From: Tausonia pullulans
Lineage: Eukaryota; Basidiomycota; Tremellomycetes; Cystofilobasidiales; Mrakiaceae
NCBI GenBank assembly: GCA_951802195.1
Contig: OX637621.1
Span: 1 to 64,000 of the forward strand
Direction of reading: 5' to 3'
Length of the DNA: 64,000 bases
In this document: in pieces, positions 61,286 through 64,000 of the stretch
Position numbering within the stretch: position 1 is the stretch's first letter
Layout of the letters: the number at the start of each line of letters is the position of its first letter
Notes under the pieces: model-generated
What the model was told of the DNA's origin: nothing
What the model saw: the letters and a program-made list of their open reading frames with translations, nothing else
The model's database searches: none
Program-made: the position numbers and the translations under genes

Positions 61286-63548
61286 TTACTCGTGCCCCAG
61301 GCGGTCGTCCATCTTGTGTGGCATAAGCTGGCGAGGATGCCGGGAGCCTGCTCCCTGCCGCTGGCCTCTTACCGCCTCCCTCAGCTCTGCACACGTCCGC
61401 GGCGTGTATATATGTGATCAGCTCCACCCACTCCCTCCTCACCAAAGCACGCAGAAGGAAGGGAGAAAAAAAAGGGGGGGGGGGGGGGGGACCCACCATA
61501 GAACATTATATCCGCCCCCAACCACCCAGCCGGCAACGGGCCCGGGTGCAACTGATCCTTCTGATGGGCATGCTGTCCGAGGAGGATGTTCCCCCACTCG
61601 TTGAATTCGACGCGTGGGAGGCCATTAAATTGGGCGGATGCGCCAGGTTCGGGAAGGAGAGCGGAGCGGGCCGCTTGGTCGAGTTGGAGGATTCGGTTGT
61701 CTGTGTGCGAGGCGGGGGTTGTCAGACGGAGAGGTTGGGGAAGAAGGGGAAAGGGGGGAGGGGGGTAGACGGACGGTGGAAGAACGGCCGGTGCTTGGTG
61801 TCGTCGTTGTAGTTCCATCCAAGGAACCAATCGATCTATGGAGTCGATCTGTCTCAGCGACTCGTCCTTCGAAAGGAAGAAGGAAAGCACGATCTATGCG
61901 ATCCTCACCTTCGCATTCTTGTCGCTCGGGTAGTGCGTGCTCCGCCAGACGATCTTGGTATGGGGAAACGCGCCGAGCGTCTTTTTCATGATCTCGAGGA
62001 CACGGCGGCGGTACCAGTGGAGATACTCGCTATCAGGAGTGAGAAGCGAGTCAGCAAGGAGTGCGCGCGAGAGAAAGACAGGGAAAAAGGAGTCGAACGC
62101 CGTGTGATCCGTGATGGTCGATCGACCAGCCTCGACGTCCATCCGGGCTGAGCGGGCGAGATCCCACTGCGAATTGGAGGATTAGCGTGCATAGAACCAT
62201 TAGTCCCAGAACACACCCAGAAACATGCTATGCTAAGACGCCACCCACGAGACCAGACGAGACTTCGACGAGGTCGACGCGCCGCTTGGGCGTCCCTGGC
62301 TTGGGTCGAGAAGGGAGAAGGGCCTCAAGATCGGACGTGAGAGGAAGGACGAGTTGCTGAGAGGATGTGTACATGGCGTGTCAAAATGTGAATGAGAAAG
62401 AGCAGCGAGGAGGGCAGCTCACGTCGATGCGGTCCTCAAAGAGACCAGGAGGGTTGTATTGATCCTTTTCTTTCCTGTATATTCCGCACCCGGTCAATTT
62501 TCTGTCCGCTGACTCGTCGGATCGAGCGAGAACCCACCAAAAATCGTCCTCGTCAAGCCCAAAGTGAAAGACCGAGACGAGGAGGAAGTCAAGCTCGGGC
62601 GAATAGCAAGTATGCGGCAAACTCGCGTCCCGGTAGCCGTGCTGGAAGCCCTCGGGGTAGCGGATCGTCACGTTCTGAGCGATGAACTGGGTGTTTGGTG
62701 GTGGTGGTGCGGCGCGGTTAGAGTCATGGAGTGGAGGTGGAGAGGATCAGGGAAAGCGGGGAACCAGTGTATGACGTCGGTCAGTCTTGTCGGGCTAATG
62801 CGAGAGAGTGAAACGGGGAGGCATGGAGGTCACTCACGTCGCAGAACTGTTTGAGCTAGAGCAGAGAAACGAAGTGCCACCATGTCAGACGAGAGACCCA
62901 TGCGCATGGCGCGCGCCTTAAGCCGACAGACCTGTTCCCTTCCTGTCGAGTCGCCGATGATCAGGACCGTCCGTCCCCTGACGAACTCAACATCCTCCGG
63001 TCTCCATTCAGTCTTCTCCTCCTCCATCTGGACGGCCTCGCTCTCAGCGAGACCGAGCTTTCGACGCACGCTCCGAAACAGCTGGGGCGAGGAGCAGTCC
63101 GGTCGGAAGGGGTGGTACCGGTTTCGCTCCGGGACTAGCGGATCGACGGTCAGGTGGCCGAACGCATGGTACGGGTGACAGCTTTGGGGGGTGGGGCTGA
63201 TGCTGAGGCCTTGAGAGCGGAGGAAGAGGTGGAGGAGGTGGTAGAGGAGGGGGACGCCGAGGAGGGCGATGAGGAGCAACGGCCGTCGCTTGCTGGAAAG
63301 TCACGAAAGGGAAGGCGAACCCTACCTGGTTAGCCAACGTTGCCCTCGCAAGCTGGGTGCGTATCTGAGAAGAATGGGACGAGAAGGAGGGATAAAAGAC
63401 TAGCGACTGACCCTCGAAGGAGGAGAGGGGTGTGCGGGCTGTTCCGCTCCTTCTCACTCAGCGTCGAGAACGAGGGCTGGATCCGATGCGTGCGGGCGGA
63501 GGGCGAAGGAGGGGGAGAAGCGCCAGAAAGGGTCCGCCAAGTGTTCAT
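61286..63548 (-). CDS. Membrane-anchored SGNH/PC-esterase-like protein
   Basis: Ten exons: 63412-63548, 62932-63292, 62838-62855, 62538-62686, 62423-62474, 62249-62356, 61909-62166, 61775-61835, 61497-61700, 61286-61386; 482 residues. A Ser/Pro-rich N-terminus precedes one membrane helix (about 50-71), so it is probably a type II protein of the secretory pathway. Seen: CHPYHAFGHLTVDPLVPERN, esterase motif GDST (159-162), SEYLHWYRRRVLEI, DWFLGWNYNDDTKHRPF, and late Asp430-x-x-His433 in KDQLHPG. GDS plus late D-x-x-H fits the SGNH/PC-esterase fold, used for glycan O-acetyl transfer or removal. The exact activity is unknown. One exon is 18 bases. A G17 tract (61474-61490) lies in the last intron. 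Confidence 0.8.
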
Positions 63549-64000
63549 GGCGGGTATGCTGCTGGTGTGGTGGTGGTTAGAGGGGAATCGGATGAGAGGA
63601 ACGAAGACAAGGCAAGTCCGCCTGCCTCAAAGCGAGGGATGTCATAAAGAAGAAGCCCCGGTACTTGTCTGCCTGCGTCGTTCGGCCGAGTCCCCTCGAG
63701 GCTCTCTCTCTCTCTCTTTTTATGCACATTCATCAGCCCGGGAGGCTCCGGGTACTGTGTAGACATCGCAGTGAGAATGTAAGCAGGTCCAGCATGTTCC
63801 TGCATTCGGGATGATTGCGTTTCAGTCAGCTAGCGGGTCGGCCAGAGTGGGGAGCTCCTCGCCTGGCGACTTTCAGGGGCAGCTCATGAGTCCCTTTTGC
63901 GCGGCCAACTCGGTCGGTCCGCCGAGCTAGTTCTAGGCCCGCTCGTGGCACGCCGGCGACCAGCGCATCCGAGAAGTCACCTCTTCGTTGAGGGTCGCGA
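63549..64000. other. Upstream of SGNH-type gene, window end
   Basis: Presumed promoter of the minus-strand gene. A CTCTCTCTCTC run lies near 63705. No coding signal up to the window edge. Confidence 0.4.

Noticed and set aside
62030-62079. Extra 50-base intron in the SGNH-type gene
   Set aside because: It has a donor, a GCTGAC branch and a TAG acceptor, but removing it shifts the frame of strongly conserved-looking downstream codons, while reading through is open and in frame.

Overview
The window looks like a piece of a basidiomycete fungal genome, most likely an intron-rich, GC-rich yeast-like Pucciniomycotina (red-yeast group). This rests on short introns with GTRNGT donors and CTGAC/CTAAC branch sites, on fungus-specific genes (ATG7, UGO1, GRG1/CCG-1, DIC1, GYF protein), and on G/C-ending codons. 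The species is not identified. A 200-base run of N (19049-19248) shows this is a draft assembly. The window starts with a C-rich 13-bp tandem array oriented like a left chromosome end, so the first ~7 kb may be subtelomeric.

Layout. 1-7.3 kb: telomere-like array, a Dal5-type MFS permease (-), a gene-poor stretch with two A-tailed ~90-bp direct repeats and a tandem hairpin repeat, then tRNA-Ile(AAU). 7.3-18.3 kb, all minus: a 1435-residue serine-rich protein, a small KGG/EHGG stress-type protein, an 87-residue hypothetical, a CZIB/UPF0587 zinc protein and a 114-residue hypothetical. 19.9-33.5 kb: ATG7 (-) divergent from a GYF-domain protein (+), a decayed-looking coding patch, and a secreted GH15 glucoamylase with a CBM20-like domain (+). 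34-39.3 kb: mitochondrial dicarboxylate carrier (-) and a CK2 catalytic subunit (-). 40.3-54.2 kb: two near-identical GRG1/CCG-1 genes in inverted orientation enclose about 12.4 kb holding a hypothetical gene, a HAD-family nucleotidase-like gene, a second CK2 catalytic subunit and UGO1. 54.5-63.5 kb: ITPase HAM1 (-), an RRM plus zinc-knuckle protein (-), V-ATPase subunit F VMA7 (+) and a membrane-anchored SGNH/PC-esterase-like protein (-).

Gene models were spliced by hand. Every coding model closes in frame, but splice sites are predictions and no transcript data were available. The least certain joins are the first exons of DIC1 and HAM1. The genes are mostly housekeeping and do not form one pathway; ATG7, CK2, DIC1, UGO1 and VMA7 reflect autophagy, signalling, mitochondrial and vacuolar functions. 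No CRISPR array, operon, LTR element or virus-like element was seen. The observations most worth a second look are the non-canonical telomere-like repeat, the inverted GRG1 duplication with its sharp divergence boundary, the CK2 pair with shifted introns, GC-AG introns, micro-exons, and an in-frame stop-containing 48-base intron in the RRM gene.
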